Source of the DNA: Edaphobacter aggregans DSM 19364
GTDB taxonomy: Bacteria; Acidobacteriota; Terriglobia; Terriglobales; Acidobacteriaceae
Assembly (NCBI RefSeq): GCF_000745965.1
Contig: NZ_JQKI01000028.1
Location: 18,815 to 82,814, forward strand
DNA: 64,000 nt
Direction: 5' to 3'
Of the stretch, positions 27,694-36,703 are shown piece by piece. A program made the translations under genes and the position numbers. Within the stretch, counting starts at the first letter, position 1, and each line of letters opens with the position of its first letter. A model generated the notes under the pieces. The model was given only the letters and a program-made list of their open reading frames with translations. It ran no database searches and was not told the origin of the DNA.

Positions 27694-28134
27694 TCACACC
27701 CGGTGCACCATCGGGTGCGCAATCCACTCCACCGCCAGCAGCACCAGCGTCACGATCGCCAGCGCCACCTGCAGCCGCTCCGAACGCAGCTTCTCTCGCG
27801 ACACCGGTTGCACCCGCCACTGCGCCGCAGGCCGCGCCCGCAACGACCGCACCCGCCACACCGAGTACAGATTCGCCACAGAGCCCGCCAGCGCCAGCCA
27901 CATCATCGGAATCCGTATCGCGTCCTGATGAAAACCCTTCGCCGGCGCATGAATCCCCGCCGCAGCCGCCAGCGCGCTCAACCCGATCAACACCCTGAAT
28001 CCGCTGATCGCAAGCACCGCCGTGCACGCACTCTGCAGCAGCGCAAACAGAACGCTCCCCACATTCACCCAGCGCACCCGGCGCTCCGTACCCTCGGCCT
28101 GCTTCAACTGTTCTCCAAACGGCTCGTCGCTCAT
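27694..28134 (-). CDS. Small integral membrane protein, unknown
   Basis: About 146 residues with a cytoplasmic N terminus and four likely membrane segments (VNVGSVLFALLQSACTAVLA, FRVLIGLSALAAAAGI, PMMWLALAGSVANLYSVW, LQVALAIVTLVLLAVEWI). I do not recognise the family. GAGGTGACGCG precedes the ATG at 28134. It lies four bases behind the Nudix gene, so the two are co-transcribed. Confidence 0.7.
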   Translation of the reverse strand: MSDEPFGEQLKQAEGTERRVRWVNVGSVLFALLQSACTAVLAISGFRVLIGLSALAAAAGIHAPAKGFHQDAIRIPMMWLALAGSVANLYSVWRVRSLRARPAAQWRVQPVSREKLRSERLQVALAIVTLVLLAVEWIAHPMVHRV

Positions 28135-28138
28135 CGCG

Positions 28139-28699
28139 TCACCTCGCCGCCCGTCCGTGCTCCAGCCAAATCTTGTACAGCCCCCACGCGGCGATCGAGC
28201 AGTTGTCCACAATCTCCCCGCTCAGCACCATCCGCTCGAACTCCGCCACACGCACACGCCGCACCACCAGGTCATGCTCCTCCGCATCGGGCTGCGCCTC
28301 ACCGTGCGTCAAGCCCTCCGCAAGAAAGACATGGTGCTTCTGGTTCATCACTCCATACGCGATCTGCACGGTGCTCAGGTGCGTCATCCGCGCTGCCTCA
28401 AGCCCCGTCTCCTCCCGCAGCTCCCCACGCGCCAGCTCTTCCGGATCAACTTCAGCCTGTTCCCATCCGCCCTGCGGAAACTCCGCGAACGTCCCGCCCA
28501 CCGTGTATCGATACTGCTCGATCAGGTAGACGAACTCGCCCTCCGCCGTGACCTCCAGCGGAATGATGATCGACGCCGGATCCTTGTCGATCACGCCATA
28601 GATGCCGCGCTGTCCGTTCGCGCGCTCGATCACATCCTCGCGCACGCTCGTCCACGGGTTGCGATACACCTCACGACTGCTGATCGTCTTGATGCTCAA
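28139..28699 (-). CDS. Nudix hydrolase (ADP-ribose pyrophosphatase-like)
   Basis: A 186-residue enzyme. The Nudix box reads GGWEQAEVDPEELARGELRE then ETGL; the EE pair binds the metal. The upstream region (VYLIEQYRYTVGGTFAEFPQ) matches ADP-sugar pyrophosphatases, which split ADP-ribose to AMP and ribose 5-phosphate. The consensus Arg of the REL core is Gly here (GEL), a minor change. It shares a transcript with the downstream membrane protein. Confidence 0.9.
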   Translation of the reverse strand: MSIKTISSREVYRNPWTSVREDVIERANGQRGIYGVIDKDPASIIIPLEVTAEGEFVYLIEQYRYTVGGTFAEFPQGGWEQAEVDPEELARGELREETGLEAARMTHLSTVQIAYGVMNQKHHVFLAEGLTHGEAQPDAEEHDLVVRRVRVAEFERMVLSGEIVDNCSIAAWGLYKIWLEHGRAAR

Positions 28700-28723
28700 G
28701 CCTTCCTCGCAGTTCTGTTCAAC

Positions 28724-30886
28724 CTACTCGGGCATCTCAAACTCAAGATGCGAAGGATACTTCGGCGACTCATAGATCGAGATCGTCTGCGCCTTGTACG
28801 CACTCGCCGGAGCCGTCATGATGTTCGGCACATACGTCTGCGGATTCCGGTCGTACAGCGGGAACCAACTCGACTGCACCTCGACCATAATCTTATGTCC
28901 CTTCAGGAACGTGTGGTCCGCTCCATGCAAACTCCACCGGTACTCCGTCACCTCGCCCGGCTTCACCGGCTCCGGCTTCTCGAAGCTCTTGCGATACCGG
29001 CCGCGAAGAATCTCATCGACCACCATCAACTGATAGCCGCCCATGCCGTTCGGCGCGTCGTCCGGATAGACATCGATTAGCTTCACCACCCAGTCCGCAT
29101 CGCTGCCCGTAGTCGCCGCGAAGATGTCCGCCATCACATCGCCCGTCACCGTCACATCATGATCCAGCGGCGCCGTCGTGAAGTTCGCCAGGTCCTTGCG
29201 TCCACTCACAAACCGCTGGTCTTCCACGAGCCAGGTGCGCCACTTCGATCCACGCCCATACGTCGGCTGAATCGGCCTGTTGCGATACGGCACCGGATTC
29301 GCTGGATCAGCCATGTAGTCCGTCTTCACCTCTCCTGATGGAGCGTTGAAACTCAGACAATTTCCCGGAGCCAAATACAGTTTCGCCGCTTTGAATCCAG
29401 CCTTCGGCGGCCACACATCATATCGCTTCCACTGGTTCACACCTGTGCGGAAGCTCGCCGTATCCTTCAGATCAAATGCAGCACGATCCTTCAGGTACTT
29501 CTCAAAGAACGGCGCCTCGATCGTCTTGCGATACTGATCGCCCGTCGCCGCGCCAAAGTCCACCACGCCCAGATGCCGCGTCGTCGGACCCCACCCACCG
29601 TGATTCCACGGCCCCAGGACGATGAAGACCTCGTGCTGCTTATCGTGCGGCTCCAGCGCGGCATACTCGGCCTGCGGGCCCCACATATCCTCCTGGTCCC
29701 ACCATCCTCCAACCTCCAGCGTCGGAACCTCCACCTTCGTCAGGTGCGGCTCCACCGCCATCGCCTGCCAGAACTTCGTATACTCCGGCTGCGACAGAAA
29801 CGCCTTCGCCGTCGGCAGCTGCGTCATCCCTGCGCTCTTCGCCGCACCCGCAAAGTTTCCGTTCTTCAAAAAGAAATCAAACGTGTCCTCGCTCGACTGC
29901 ACGGGCACATCCGTCTTCTGCGCCTCCAGCTGCTGCACATAGTCGAATCCGTACGTCTGGCGAAACGCTCCGTTGTGAAAGAAGTCGTCGCCGATCCAGA
30001 TATTCGTCATCGGTGCCTGCGGCGAGATCGCCTTCACCGCCGGGTGTGCATCGATCCCGGCCATGATCGCCAGGAACCCTGGATACGAAACCCCGTACAC
30101 ACCCACACGCCCGTTGTTGTTCGGAATATTCTTCAGCATCCAGTCGATCGTGTCATTCGTGTCCGTCGTCTCGTCCACATCCTTCTTCGTCTTGTGCTCG
30201 ACGATCGGACGGTTCATCACGAACTGCCCCTCCGACTTGTACCGCCCGCGAATATCCCCGGACACAAAGATGTATCCGCTCGCCGCCAGCTCGGGCTTCG
30301 AAGCATTCACTCCCGTCGACGATGCGCCGTCCACGCCGTACGGCGTCCTCTCCAGCAGAAACGGCAGCGGCTCCCCCGACTTCTCCGCCCCCGCCGGCCG
30401 CAGGATCACCAGGTGCAGCTTCGCCCCGTCGCGCATCGGCACCATCGCCTCCGTGCGCGTGTACTCGCGAAAGTGATTCAGCTTCGCCGGCTCCGCGCTG
30501 AAGCGAGCCATCGTTACCTCGCCCCCGCCGCTCCGCTGCCCCAAACCGGTCGTCTTCAATCCCGCGACATTTCCTGAAGCGTCACGTTCAAACGTCACCC
30601 GCAACGGCGTGCCTGGAACAAAGAAGTGGTCCTGCGACTCCGCCTTCAGCTCGCGCGTTGCCATGCGCTCGCCCTCGACACACAGCGTGTCGCCATTCAC
30701 CGAGACCGAGTTGACAACATCCGGCTCCGAAGCGGACCGGTACTGCCCCACATACTCCGTCAGCTTCGCCGCCGGCAGCGTCACCGCCACCGGATCAGAG
30801 GCCGCCCCACCAGCCTGCGCCCACACCAACGTCGAACCAAGCAGAACAACCGAGAACAACCGAGCCGGCCAGCCGCAAACCTTCAT
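28724..30886 (-). CDS. CocE/NonD-type (S15) alpha/beta hydrolase, exported
   Basis: A 720-residue protein with a signal peptide (LFSVVLLGSTLVWAQAGG), a small N-terminal beta domain (TEYVGQYRSASEPDVV) and an S15 hydrolase. The nucleophile Ser is in GVYGVSYPGFL; the catalytic Asp and His are likely in VGGWWDQEDMWG and GPWNHGGWG. The C-terminal jelly roll (VTVTGDVMADIFAATTGSDA) is the X-Pro dipeptidyl-peptidase C domain. Such enzymes cleave esters, acylated amides or Xaa-Pro peptides. The substrate is unknown; periplasmic action is likely. Confidence 0.92.
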   Translation of the reverse strand: MKVCGWPARLFSVVLLGSTLVWAQAGGAASDPVAVTLPAAKLTEYVGQYRSASEPDVVNSVSVNGDTLCVEGERMATRELKAESQDHFFVPGTPLRVTFERDASGNVAGLKTTGLGQRSGGGEVTMARFSAEPAKLNHFREYTRTEAMVPMRDGAKLHLVILRPAGAEKSGEPLPFLLERTPYGVDGASSTGVNASKPELAASGYIFVSGDIRGRYKSEGQFVMNRPIVEHKTKKDVDETTDTNDTIDWMLKNIPNNNGRVGVYGVSYPGFLAIMAGIDAHPAVKAISPQAPMTNIWIGDDFFHNGAFRQTYGFDYVQQLEAQKTDVPVQSSEDTFDFFLKNGNFAGAAKSAGMTQLPTAKAFLSQPEYTKFWQAMAVEPHLTKVEVPTLEVGGWWDQEDMWGPQAEYAALEPHDKQHEVFIVLGPWNHGGWGPTTRHLGVVDFGAATGDQYRKTIEAPFFEKYLKDRAAFDLKDTASFRTGVNQWKRYDVWPPKAGFKAAKLYLAPGNCLSFNAPSGEVKTDYMADPANPVPYRNRPIQPTYGRGSKWRTWLVEDQRFVSGRKDLANFTTAPLDHDVTVTGDVMADIFAATTGSDADWVVKLIDVYPDDAPNGMGGYQLMVVDEILRGRYRKSFEKPEPVKPGEVTEYRWSLHGADHTFLKGHKIMVEVQSSWFPLYDRNPQTYVPNIMTAPASAYKAQTISIYESPKYPSHLEFEMPE

Positions 30887-30970
30887 CGAGCCTTCCTTAA
30901 CAAAGCATTATTTGGGAAAACGCCGCCTCGATCCGCGAGCAGACTCGCCCAATCAAGGCGGCAGAATCCT

Positions 30971-31192
30971 CTACGTCAACACGGCCGGACTCGCTGCGCA
31001 CTGGAATCCCACGCGGTTGTGCGACCCGTCGCAAAACGGCCGCTTCTCGCTATGGCCACAACGGCACAACGAGATCGCCGGCTTGCCCGTCAAATCCCAA
31101 TGCCTTCCATCCGCGTCCGTCAACGAGATTGGACCCTCCACCCGCAACGGACCGTTCGGGCGAACCGTAATCTTTACTGCCTGTTCTGACAT
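30971..31192 (-). CDS. CDGSH-type iron-sulfur protein
   Basis: A 73-residue protein with one CDGSH motif: CRCGHSEKRPFCDGSH, three Cys and one His that bind a [2Fe-2S] cluster. The N-terminal part is a small beta domain (VKITVRPNGPLRVEGPISLT). The role is electron or cluster transfer; the partner is unknown. The ATG at 31192 is chosen because the domain starts right after it. No strong ribosome site is seen. Confidence 0.88.
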   Translation of the reverse strand: MSEQAVKITVRPNGPLRVEGPISLTDADGRHWDLTGKPAISLCRCGHSEKRPFCDGSHNRVGFQCAASPAVLT

Positions 31193-31378
31193 CGTTGCTG
31201 CTCACTCTCTTTTTGAAGATGAGCCAAGCATAGCAAACCCGGCGTTTCGAGTTGACGCAACGGCAATCTGGCATCAACGATCACGATTGGTCACATGGTT
31301 CAACTTCTGGGAAAATGCTTCCTCGCCTGCAAGACCGAAGACAACGAAAATCCAGCTCCTCTGATTGAGGAATCTCGT

Positions 31379-31888
31379 TTATTGCTTGTCCGACGCCATA
31401 TACACCACGCCCCCGAACAAAGCGATCGCCATCAAACCAACCATCAGCACCGTCAAATTATTCCCAAACGCCGCAAAAAACGGCTGCAGATCGACTCGCA
31501 CCCCAGCCAGCAGTTCCTGCAGGTCCCTCAAAGCAACCCAGCCCAGTCCTCTGCTCCACCCCCAGATCAAAAACCCGCACGCCGTAATCAAACCGATCAT
31601 CAGCGCGAATCCCTGAGCCAGCGCCGCAGGCCTGCCCACCTGCCTCAGAGCCGCATCACGCTGGCGAAGCTGCGCCTTCCACCACAACGCCTGCGCGCTG
31701 CCCAACCGCGCCTCTCCTATGGACTCCAGGCGAGCCTCCTGAAAGCTCTGCGTAATCAGAACCTGTTCTTTGCATCGGCTGCAGCCATCGATGTGAGAGC
31801 GCAGACTTACTTCACACGCATCCGGCCAATATCCATTGCGCAGCATCGCAGCCACATCTTCCCTGCGGCTGCACGAGATCATCGTCAT
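31379..31888 (-). CDS. Membrane-anchored anti-sigma-like protein
   Basis: A 169-residue protein. SRREDVAAMLRNGYWPDACE and LRSHIDGCSRCKEQ make a zf-HC2-like HxxxCxxC motif. Two hydrophobic segments follow (FALMIGLITACGFLIWGW and LTVLMVGLMAIALFGGVVYM). It should hold the upstream ECF sigma at the membrane. The start overlaps the sigma stop as ATGA, so it is coupled to a gene that contains a nonsense codon. Confidence 0.8.
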   Translation of the reverse strand: MTMISCSRREDVAAMLRNGYWPDACEVSLRSHIDGCSRCKEQVLITQSFQEARLESIGEARLGSAQALWWKAQLRQRDAALRQVGRPAALAQGFALMIGLITACGFLIWGWSRGLGWVALRDLQELLAGVRVDLQPFFAAFGNNLTVLMVGLMAIALFGGVVYMASDKQ

Positions 31889-32451
31889 CCCAGCCTCCCA
31901 TTCCGACCACCAGATCGTAGCTGTCTGGCCATCTCCTTCCGCGCCCGAAAGAGTAGTAGCCGGATGCTCGTTACTCCAAGTCCTGTGATCTCCGCAATCT
32001 CGCGGTGAGAGTAGTTCTCCGCGTGCGCCAGCCATAACAACTGCCGGTCACGCGGTCTCATCCTTGCCATCGCAGGACCAAGCATCGCGCGACAGTCCAT
32101 CTCGGCTGAGTCATCCTCTCTCATCAGCAGATGCTCCGGCAAACCCTCGATCGAGATCACACCCGGCCGTCGCCAGTGATCGCGCAACAGGTTGCTCGCA
32201 ATCCGAAACAGGTAGCGCCTCGCAGCCACTTCGCCGTCATTAGGAGTCGACGCACACAAAAATCGCACATAGCTCTCCTGCATCAGGTCTTCGGCCAGCT
32301 AGGCATCCCCCGAAACCCGCGCCAGATAGGCCCACAAGGGACGAGCCGAGCGTTCGTAGAATGCCGCAAAGGTCTCGCTGTCCATGGCTGGTTCCGCAGT
32401 CTGCGCCGCATCTCGGGTTCCCGCACCGGAAAGGACATGCTCCCAGTTCAT
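31885..32451 (-). pseudogene. ECF sigma factor gene with in-frame amber codon
   Basis: Read from the ATG at 32451 or 32385, the frame gives ETFAAFYERSARPLWAYLAR, VSGDA, then TAG (32301-32299), then LAEDLMQESYVRFLCA and a complete region 4 (MRPRDRQLLWLAHAENYSHR, EIAEITGLGVTSIRLLLFRA). Both sides are one continuous reading frame of an ECF sigma factor, so a single base change (CAG to TAG is the simplest) broke region 2. The 132-codon part after an internal ATG at 32283 could be made alone, but it would lack much of region 2. Alternatives are readthrough or a sequencing error. The order membrane protein-sigma-anti-sigma is intact. Confidence 0.8.
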
Positions 32452-32488
32452 ATCGCCAGGCTCCCGGGCTGCGCATCACGAGTTCGCC

Positions 32489-33409
32489 TCACAGCCGCCC
32501 TCCCTGATCCACAGGTTCACCCGCGCCCCGAGGCATCAGACCCAGCCGACCGGCCAGAATCCAGGTAATGCCCGCGGAAACAACCAGTCCCACACCGGGC
32601 ATCAGGACAACCACGCCAAACACCAGTAACGGCGCGGCGATCTCCGGAAGGCTATGCCGCAGAAACAGCAGCCCAGATCCCAACAACGTCAGTACGACGC
32701 CCACCTGCAGCGGAACAAGAACGCGTGTCAAAACTGCGGGAACCCGACGGTCCCTGTCAAAATCCACAGGAATGGGCGCTGCCTCCAGAAAACGCCTTCC
32801 TGCTTCCGTTCCCATGTAGTTCAGCAGTTCTTCGTTGCTGCTGAACCGCTCTATCAACCGTCCATGCACATCACTCTGCATCTTGAAGATGCGGCTCCAG
32901 CGCCGGTTATCAATGAGCGTCCGGATCAGCCACAAAAATGCGCCAAGCAGGACGAGGAATCCCAGCGAGCCTACCAGTATCCCCATAAAGTCTCTCAGCC
33001 GTGCGTCGTCATCACGAAATCGCTCCGGCCATAGCCGTCGCTGCAGCCCTTCAACACGTCTGCCGTGATTCCCGGAAAGGTCAGCGAAGAGATAGAAATC
33101 CGGATTCCGCACAACCTCGGGGTGAGCCTGCAGAAATCTCGCCAGCTCAGGATTGCTGCGCGCAATATACTCCTGGTTCGCCAGCAAAGAAGGATCGTTC
33201 GCAATCACCGTAGCCAGCGTAGGACTCATGCGAAGCAGAACCATCAGCTGCTCTCTGGTCTCAATAACCCTGTCCTTCGACATCTCTGGCGTGGCCGCTG
33301 GAGCAGCTGCCGGTGGCTGTGCCGTCGCATACGGCAACCCGCTCAGCAGAACTCCCCCTAAAACCATGGAGCGTACCGCTCCCCGCATCAACCAACAGTT
33401 TTTCAACAT
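32489..33409 (-). CDS. Exported membrane protein in sigma/anti-sigma operon, unknown
   Basis: 306 residues. The N-terminal signal (RSMVLGGVLLSGLPYATA) precedes a helical region (TREQLMVLLRMSPTLATVIA, YIARSNPELARFLQAHPEVV). Three hydrophobic segments follow near ~140-160 (MGILVGSLGFLVLLGAFLWL), ~225-245 and ~255-285. I do not know the family. The gene precedes the ECF sigma and anti-sigma genes on the same strand, so it may feed a membrane signal to them. Confidence 0.78.
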   Translation of the reverse strand: MLKNCWLMRGAVRSMVLGGVLLSGLPYATAQPPAAAPAATPEMSKDRVIETREQLMVLLRMSPTLATVIANDPSLLANQEYIARSNPELARFLQAHPEVVRNPDFYLFADLSGNHGRRVEGLQRRLWPERFRDDDARLRDFMGILVGSLGFLVLLGAFLWLIRTLIDNRRWSRIFKMQSDVHGRLIERFSSNEELLNYMGTEAGRRFLEAAPIPVDFDRDRRVPAVLTRVLVPLQVGVVLTLLGSGLLFLRHSLPEIAAPLLVFGVVVLMPGVGLVVSAGITWILAGRLGLMPRGAGEPVDQGGRL

Positions 33410-33485
33410 TCCGCTCTCCGTGTCATGATCTTCCGTCGCTCATACAACGGTTCAGCGGCCACTCTGGTTAACAAGCAATCTTCAT

Positions 33486-33761
33486 TCAGCGCTTCGTCGA
33501 AAAATCCAGCTCCACCTCATCCACAAAGCACCAGCCCCAATTCTCCCCCGGCTCCATCGACCGCATGATCGGATGCTTCACCGCATGAAAGTGCTTCGTC
33601 GCGTGCTTATTCGGTGACGAGTCGCAGCACCCCATATGCCCGCAGACCATGCACATCCTCAGATGAACCCACCATCCCCCCACCTTCAGGCAGTCCTCGC
33701 ATCCCTTCGCCGAAGGCGTTACCTCACTGATCTGATCCAGATGCCTGCATCGCATGCCCAT
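33486..33761 (-). CDS. UBP-type zinc-finger protein
   Basis: A 91-residue protein that is one zf-UBP domain: CRHLD, CEDCLKVGGWWVHLRMCMVC, CGHMGCCDSS, HATKHFHAVKHPIMRS and EPGENWGWCFVDE. In eukaryotes this fold binds the ubiquitin C terminus. The bacterial single-domain form is common in soil bacteria and has no established role. Zn ligands appear complete. Confidence 0.9.
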   Translation of the reverse strand: MGMRCRHLDQISEVTPSAKGCEDCLKVGGWWVHLRMCMVCGHMGCCDSSPNKHATKHFHAVKHPIMRSMEPGENWGWCFVDEVELDFSTKR

Positions 33762-33839
33762 CTCTCCTCTCGGTCTATACGATGCTAGCGCAACGCGCCT
33801 CTCCCTGATTCCCGATCGAGGTGCATCTGCTGGCCGGCG

Positions 33840-35393
33840 TTACTCCCCCATCCCCTCCGTGATCCCGTACTCCTTCAGCTTGCGATAGAGCGTCGTCTTC
33901 CCGATACCCAGCAGCTTGGCCGCCAGCAGCTTGTCGCCATTCAGCTGTCGAATCGTCCCCAGGATCGCCTGCTTTTCCATCTCGGCGATCGACACAATCC
34001 CGTCCTCACCCGCGCCCGCGCCCCGCGACCCCTCCGCCGCCGCCCCGGCGCCATTGCTCTCGGCCATGCTTCGATGCATCCTGAAGTCCTGCAGCTGCGT
34101 CGGCAAGTCGCCCATGTGCAGCACCGGCCCGCTTGAGAGCGCACACGCTCGCTCGATCGCGTTCTCCAACTCCCGCACATTGCCCGGCCAGTCGAACTTC
34201 TGCATCACCCGCAGCGACTCGTCCGAGAACGTCCGCTCAACTCCCGTCTGCTTCTCCATCCGCGCCAGAAAGTGCATCGCCAGCAGCGGAATATCTCCCC
34301 TGCGTTCGCGCAGCGGAGGAATCCTCAGGTTCACCACATTCAGCCGGAAGAAGAGGTCCTTGCGAAACCTCCCCTGCTCCACCATCGCCGTCAGATCGCG
34401 GTTTGTCGCCGCCAGCACCCGCGCCGAGATCGGCCGAGCCTGCGTCGACCCCACCGGCCTGATCTCCTTCTCCTGCAGCGCCCGCAGCAGCTTCGCCTGC
34501 AGGTCCAGCGGCAGCTCTCCAATCTCATCCAGAAACACCGTGCCACCCTCAGCCGCTGCCAGCAGACCCTCCTTCGCACGGTCCGCTCCAGTAAACGCTC
34601 CCTTCACATGCCCGAACAGCTCGCTCTCGATCAGACTCGGAACCAGCGACCCGCAGTCCACCGGCACAAACGGCTTCGCCTTGTTCGGCCCGTTGAAGTG
34701 GATCGACCGCGCCACCAGCTCCTTGCCCGTCCCGCTCTCCCCCAGAATCAGCACCGGATGCGTCGAAAACGCCACCTTCGAAAGAATCCGGTACAGCTTC
34801 TCCATCTCCGGAGAGCGCCCAACCAGCCCGTTGGTGTCCTTCTGTGACCGCAGCCTCTCCCGCAGCAGCCGGCTCTCGCGGTCGAACTGCACCCTCTGCC
34901 CCGCGCGCTCCAGCACCGTCGTCAGCTCCTCCAGCGCAAACGGCTTCGTCAGGTAGTCGCGCGCTCCAATCCGCATCGCCTCCACCGCCGAGGCGACCGT
35001 CGCGAACGCCGTCATCACCACCACCGCCGTCTCCGGATACAGCGACTTCACCTGCTCCAGCAGCTCCAGCCCCGCGCCATCCGGAAGCTTCAGGTCCAGC
35101 AGCAGCACGTCGATCTTCTGGTGCTTCAAAATCGCCCGCCCCCGCGCCACGCTCTCGGCTCCCACCACCGCACAGCCCATGCCCTCAGCGATCGTCACGC
35201 ATGCCTTGCGCACCGCCGAGTCATCGTCCACCACCAGGACATGCAGCGTTGGCACAGCTCCCTGCACGCGCTCCGCCTTCGCCGGCGACCCCAGATCCGA
35301 GACCCCAACCAGCACTCCCGACGGAGCATCCGTGCTTCTCATCTGCGCTCCCTCTCTCCTCATCGCCTGCTCTCCCAGCATCACTTCGCTCAT
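33840..35393 (-). CDS. NtrC-family sigma-54-dependent response regulator
   Basis: About 517 residues. The receiver domain (~50-165) has VLVVDDDSAVRKA and LLLDLKLPDGAG with the phospho-Asp. The AAA+ domain has LILGESGTGKELVARS (Walker A), ESELFGHVKGAFTGAD (GAFTGA loop that contacts sigma-54) and GGTVFLDEIGELPLDLQAKL (Walker B). A Fis-type helix-turn-helix ends it (AAKLLGIGKTTLYRKLKEYG). The start is uncertain: ATGs at 35429, 35393, 35363 and 35345 all lie before the receiver. It is downstream of the cognate kinase, 20 bases apart with this start. Confidence 0.92.
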   Translation of the reverse strand: MSEVMLGEQAMRREGAQMRSTDAPSGVLVGVSDLGSPAKAERVQGAVPTLHVLVVDDDSAVRKACVTIAEGMGCAVVGAESVARGRAILKHQKIDVLLLDLKLPDGAGLELLEQVKSLYPETAVVVMTAFATVASAVEAMRIGARDYLTKPFALEELTTVLERAGQRVQFDRESRLLRERLRSQKDTNGLVGRSPEMEKLYRILSKVAFSTHPVLILGESGTGKELVARSIHFNGPNKAKPFVPVDCGSLVPSLIESELFGHVKGAFTGADRAKEGLLAAAEGGTVFLDEIGELPLDLQAKLLRALQEKEIRPVGSTQARPISARVLAATNRDLTAMVEQGRFRKDLFFRLNVVNLRIPPLRERRGDIPLLAMHFLARMEKQTGVERTFSDESLRVMQKFDWPGNVRELENAIERACALSSGPVLHMGDLPTQLQDFRMHRSMAESNGAGAAAEGSRGAGAGEDGIVSIAEMEKQAILGTIRQLNGDKLLAAKLLGIGKTTLYRKLKEYGITEGMGE

Positions 35394-35413
35394 CCTTCTC
35401 TGTCCGTCTCCGC

Positions 35414-36352
35414 TCAGCACGCGATCCATCCCGCCGCGCCCCGCATCACTCGTCTCACGCCGTCGCGCCCTTCGAGCTCCAGCTCCTCCACCGCGCGCCA
35501 CTCCACCGTGACACCGGTTCCCTCACCCGGACGGCTCGCGATCGTCAGGCAGCCCTCCGACATCGCCACCAGCTCGCGCACCACACGAAAGCCCAGCCCT
35601 CGCCCGCCCGCCTTCGCCACAGCAGACTCGCCCAGCACGCGGACCGTCACCTCGGTCATCCCGCAGCCGGTATCCGAGACCGTCAGCACCACCCGCGGCT
35701 CCGCCGTCCCCCAGCCATCCTCCGCAGCATCCTTCGCGCCGGCGACACTCACCGTTATCGTCCCGCCCTCGCCGCTCATCGCCTCCGACGCATTCTTCAC
35801 CAGGTTCGTCAGGATGCGCTCTACCGCCTCGACCGGCACATTCACCGGCCGCTCGGCTCCCGGCCCGAAGACCACCTCCACCCTCCGCCCCGCCACGCGG
35901 CTCAGCAGGCCGCGGCATCGCTTCACCACGGCAGGCAGAACCGTCATCGCCTCCACGATCTCCGCCTCGCCGCTCTGCGCATGCTCCACCAGCCGCGCAA
36001 TCATCGCGTGGCTCCGCTCGCTCAGCATCCTCAGCTCAGCCGCGTACTCCCGATACTCCTCGTTCAGAACCCCCGGCGCCGCCAGCAACTCCGAGTAAAG
36101 ACTTAGCGCCCCCAGCAGATTCCCCGCATCGTGCGCCAGGCCCGCGCCTTCGGCCACCCCCAGCGATCCCGCCCCGTTCCTGTGCCCCCCCCGCGCCTCT
36201 CGCTCCAGACCCTCGCTCGGCTCGCGATCCACCATCCCGGCCGTCTCCTCGACGATTCCGAGATCCAGCCGCCGGCTCACAAACTGTAGCGCCGAAAACT
36301 GTCTTGAAGCTTCCTTCTCAAACACGGCAGTACTGCTCTGCATTGCCCGCAT
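35414..36352 (-). CDS. Soluble sensor histidine kinase, partner of the NtrC-type regulator
   Basis: About 312 residues with no membrane segment. The phospho-acceptor helix is [23 protein letters not shown]-binding boxes: N box [14 protein letters not shown]1 [13 protein letters not shown]2 [15 protein letters not shown]. It probably senses a cytoplasmic signal or partner protein through the short N-terminal region. ATG at 36352 is used because CAGGAG lies 11 bases up; a GTG four codons earlier (36364) is an alternative. Candidate sigma-54 and enhancer sites lie upstream. Confidence 0.88.
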   Translation of the reverse strand: MRAMQSSTAVFEKEASRQFSALQFVSRRLDLGIVEETAGMVDREPSEGLEREARGGHRNGAGSLGVAEGAGLAHDAGNLLGALSLYSELLAAPGVLNEEYREYAAELRMLSERSHAMIARLVEHAQSGEAEIVEAMTVLPAVVKRCRGLLSRVAGRRVEVVFGPGAERPVNVPVEAVERILTNLVKNASEAMSGEGGTITVSVAGAKDAAEDGWGTAEPRVVLTVSDTGCGMTEVTVRVLGESAVAKAGGRGLGFRVVRELVAMSEGCLTIASRPGEGTGVTVEWRAVEELELEGRDGVRRVMRGAAGWIAC

Positions 36353-36407
36353 CGTCTTCTTCACTCCTGCACCGCGTGTTACTCCCCTGGCGGCTGCAGC
36401 ACTTCAA

Positions 36408-36427
36408 TAATCACGTGGAGTGCCAAA
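36408..36427 (-). promoter_or_regulatory. Candidate sigma-54 promoter of the kinase/regulator operon
   Basis: On the minus strand TTGGCACTCCACGTGATT has the -24 GG exactly ten bases from a -12 position that reads GA instead of GC. It lies about 55 bases before the kinase start. The -24 half is a perfect TTGGCAC; the -12 half is weak. Confidence 0.4.
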
Positions 36428-36524
36428 CTGGAACTGCTCTCCCTAAGTGCTTGCTTAACAAGGAGCAGCCTCGATTCCACGTCCCTACGCTGTCAAGACA
36501 ACCACGCCTCGCCCTTAAGAGCAA

Positions 36525-36623
36525 TTCCCAAATCGGAACAGTCACCCCGCCGATACGTCCCAAATCCCTACAAAATTTACCCACACAGCTTTTCCCAAAA
36601 CGGAATCATTCCCAATCCGGGAA
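36525..36623 (-). promoter_or_regulatory. Three palindromic TTCCCAA..GGAA sites (candidate enhancer)
   Basis: TTCCCAAATCGGAA (36525-36538), TTCCCAAAACGGAA (36592-36605) and TTCCCAATCCGGGAA (36609-36623). All share TTCCCAA and GGAA arms. They lie about 100-215 bases upstream of the sigma-54-like site of the kinase gene and upstream of divergent rph. The placement suits NtrC-type activator binding. Confidence 0.5.
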
Positions 36624-36691
36624 GATCCGTCCCCCTCATCGCGCCACCCGCCTTCTACTCCCTATTCCCAACTCCCTATTCCCTGCTCCTC

Positions 36692-36703
36692 TATAATCGC
36701 CAA
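36692..36703 (+). promoter_or_regulatory. -10 box of rph at leaderless distance
   Basis: A perfect TATAAT lies six bases before the ATG. No ribosome site is present between them. Confidence 0.6.
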
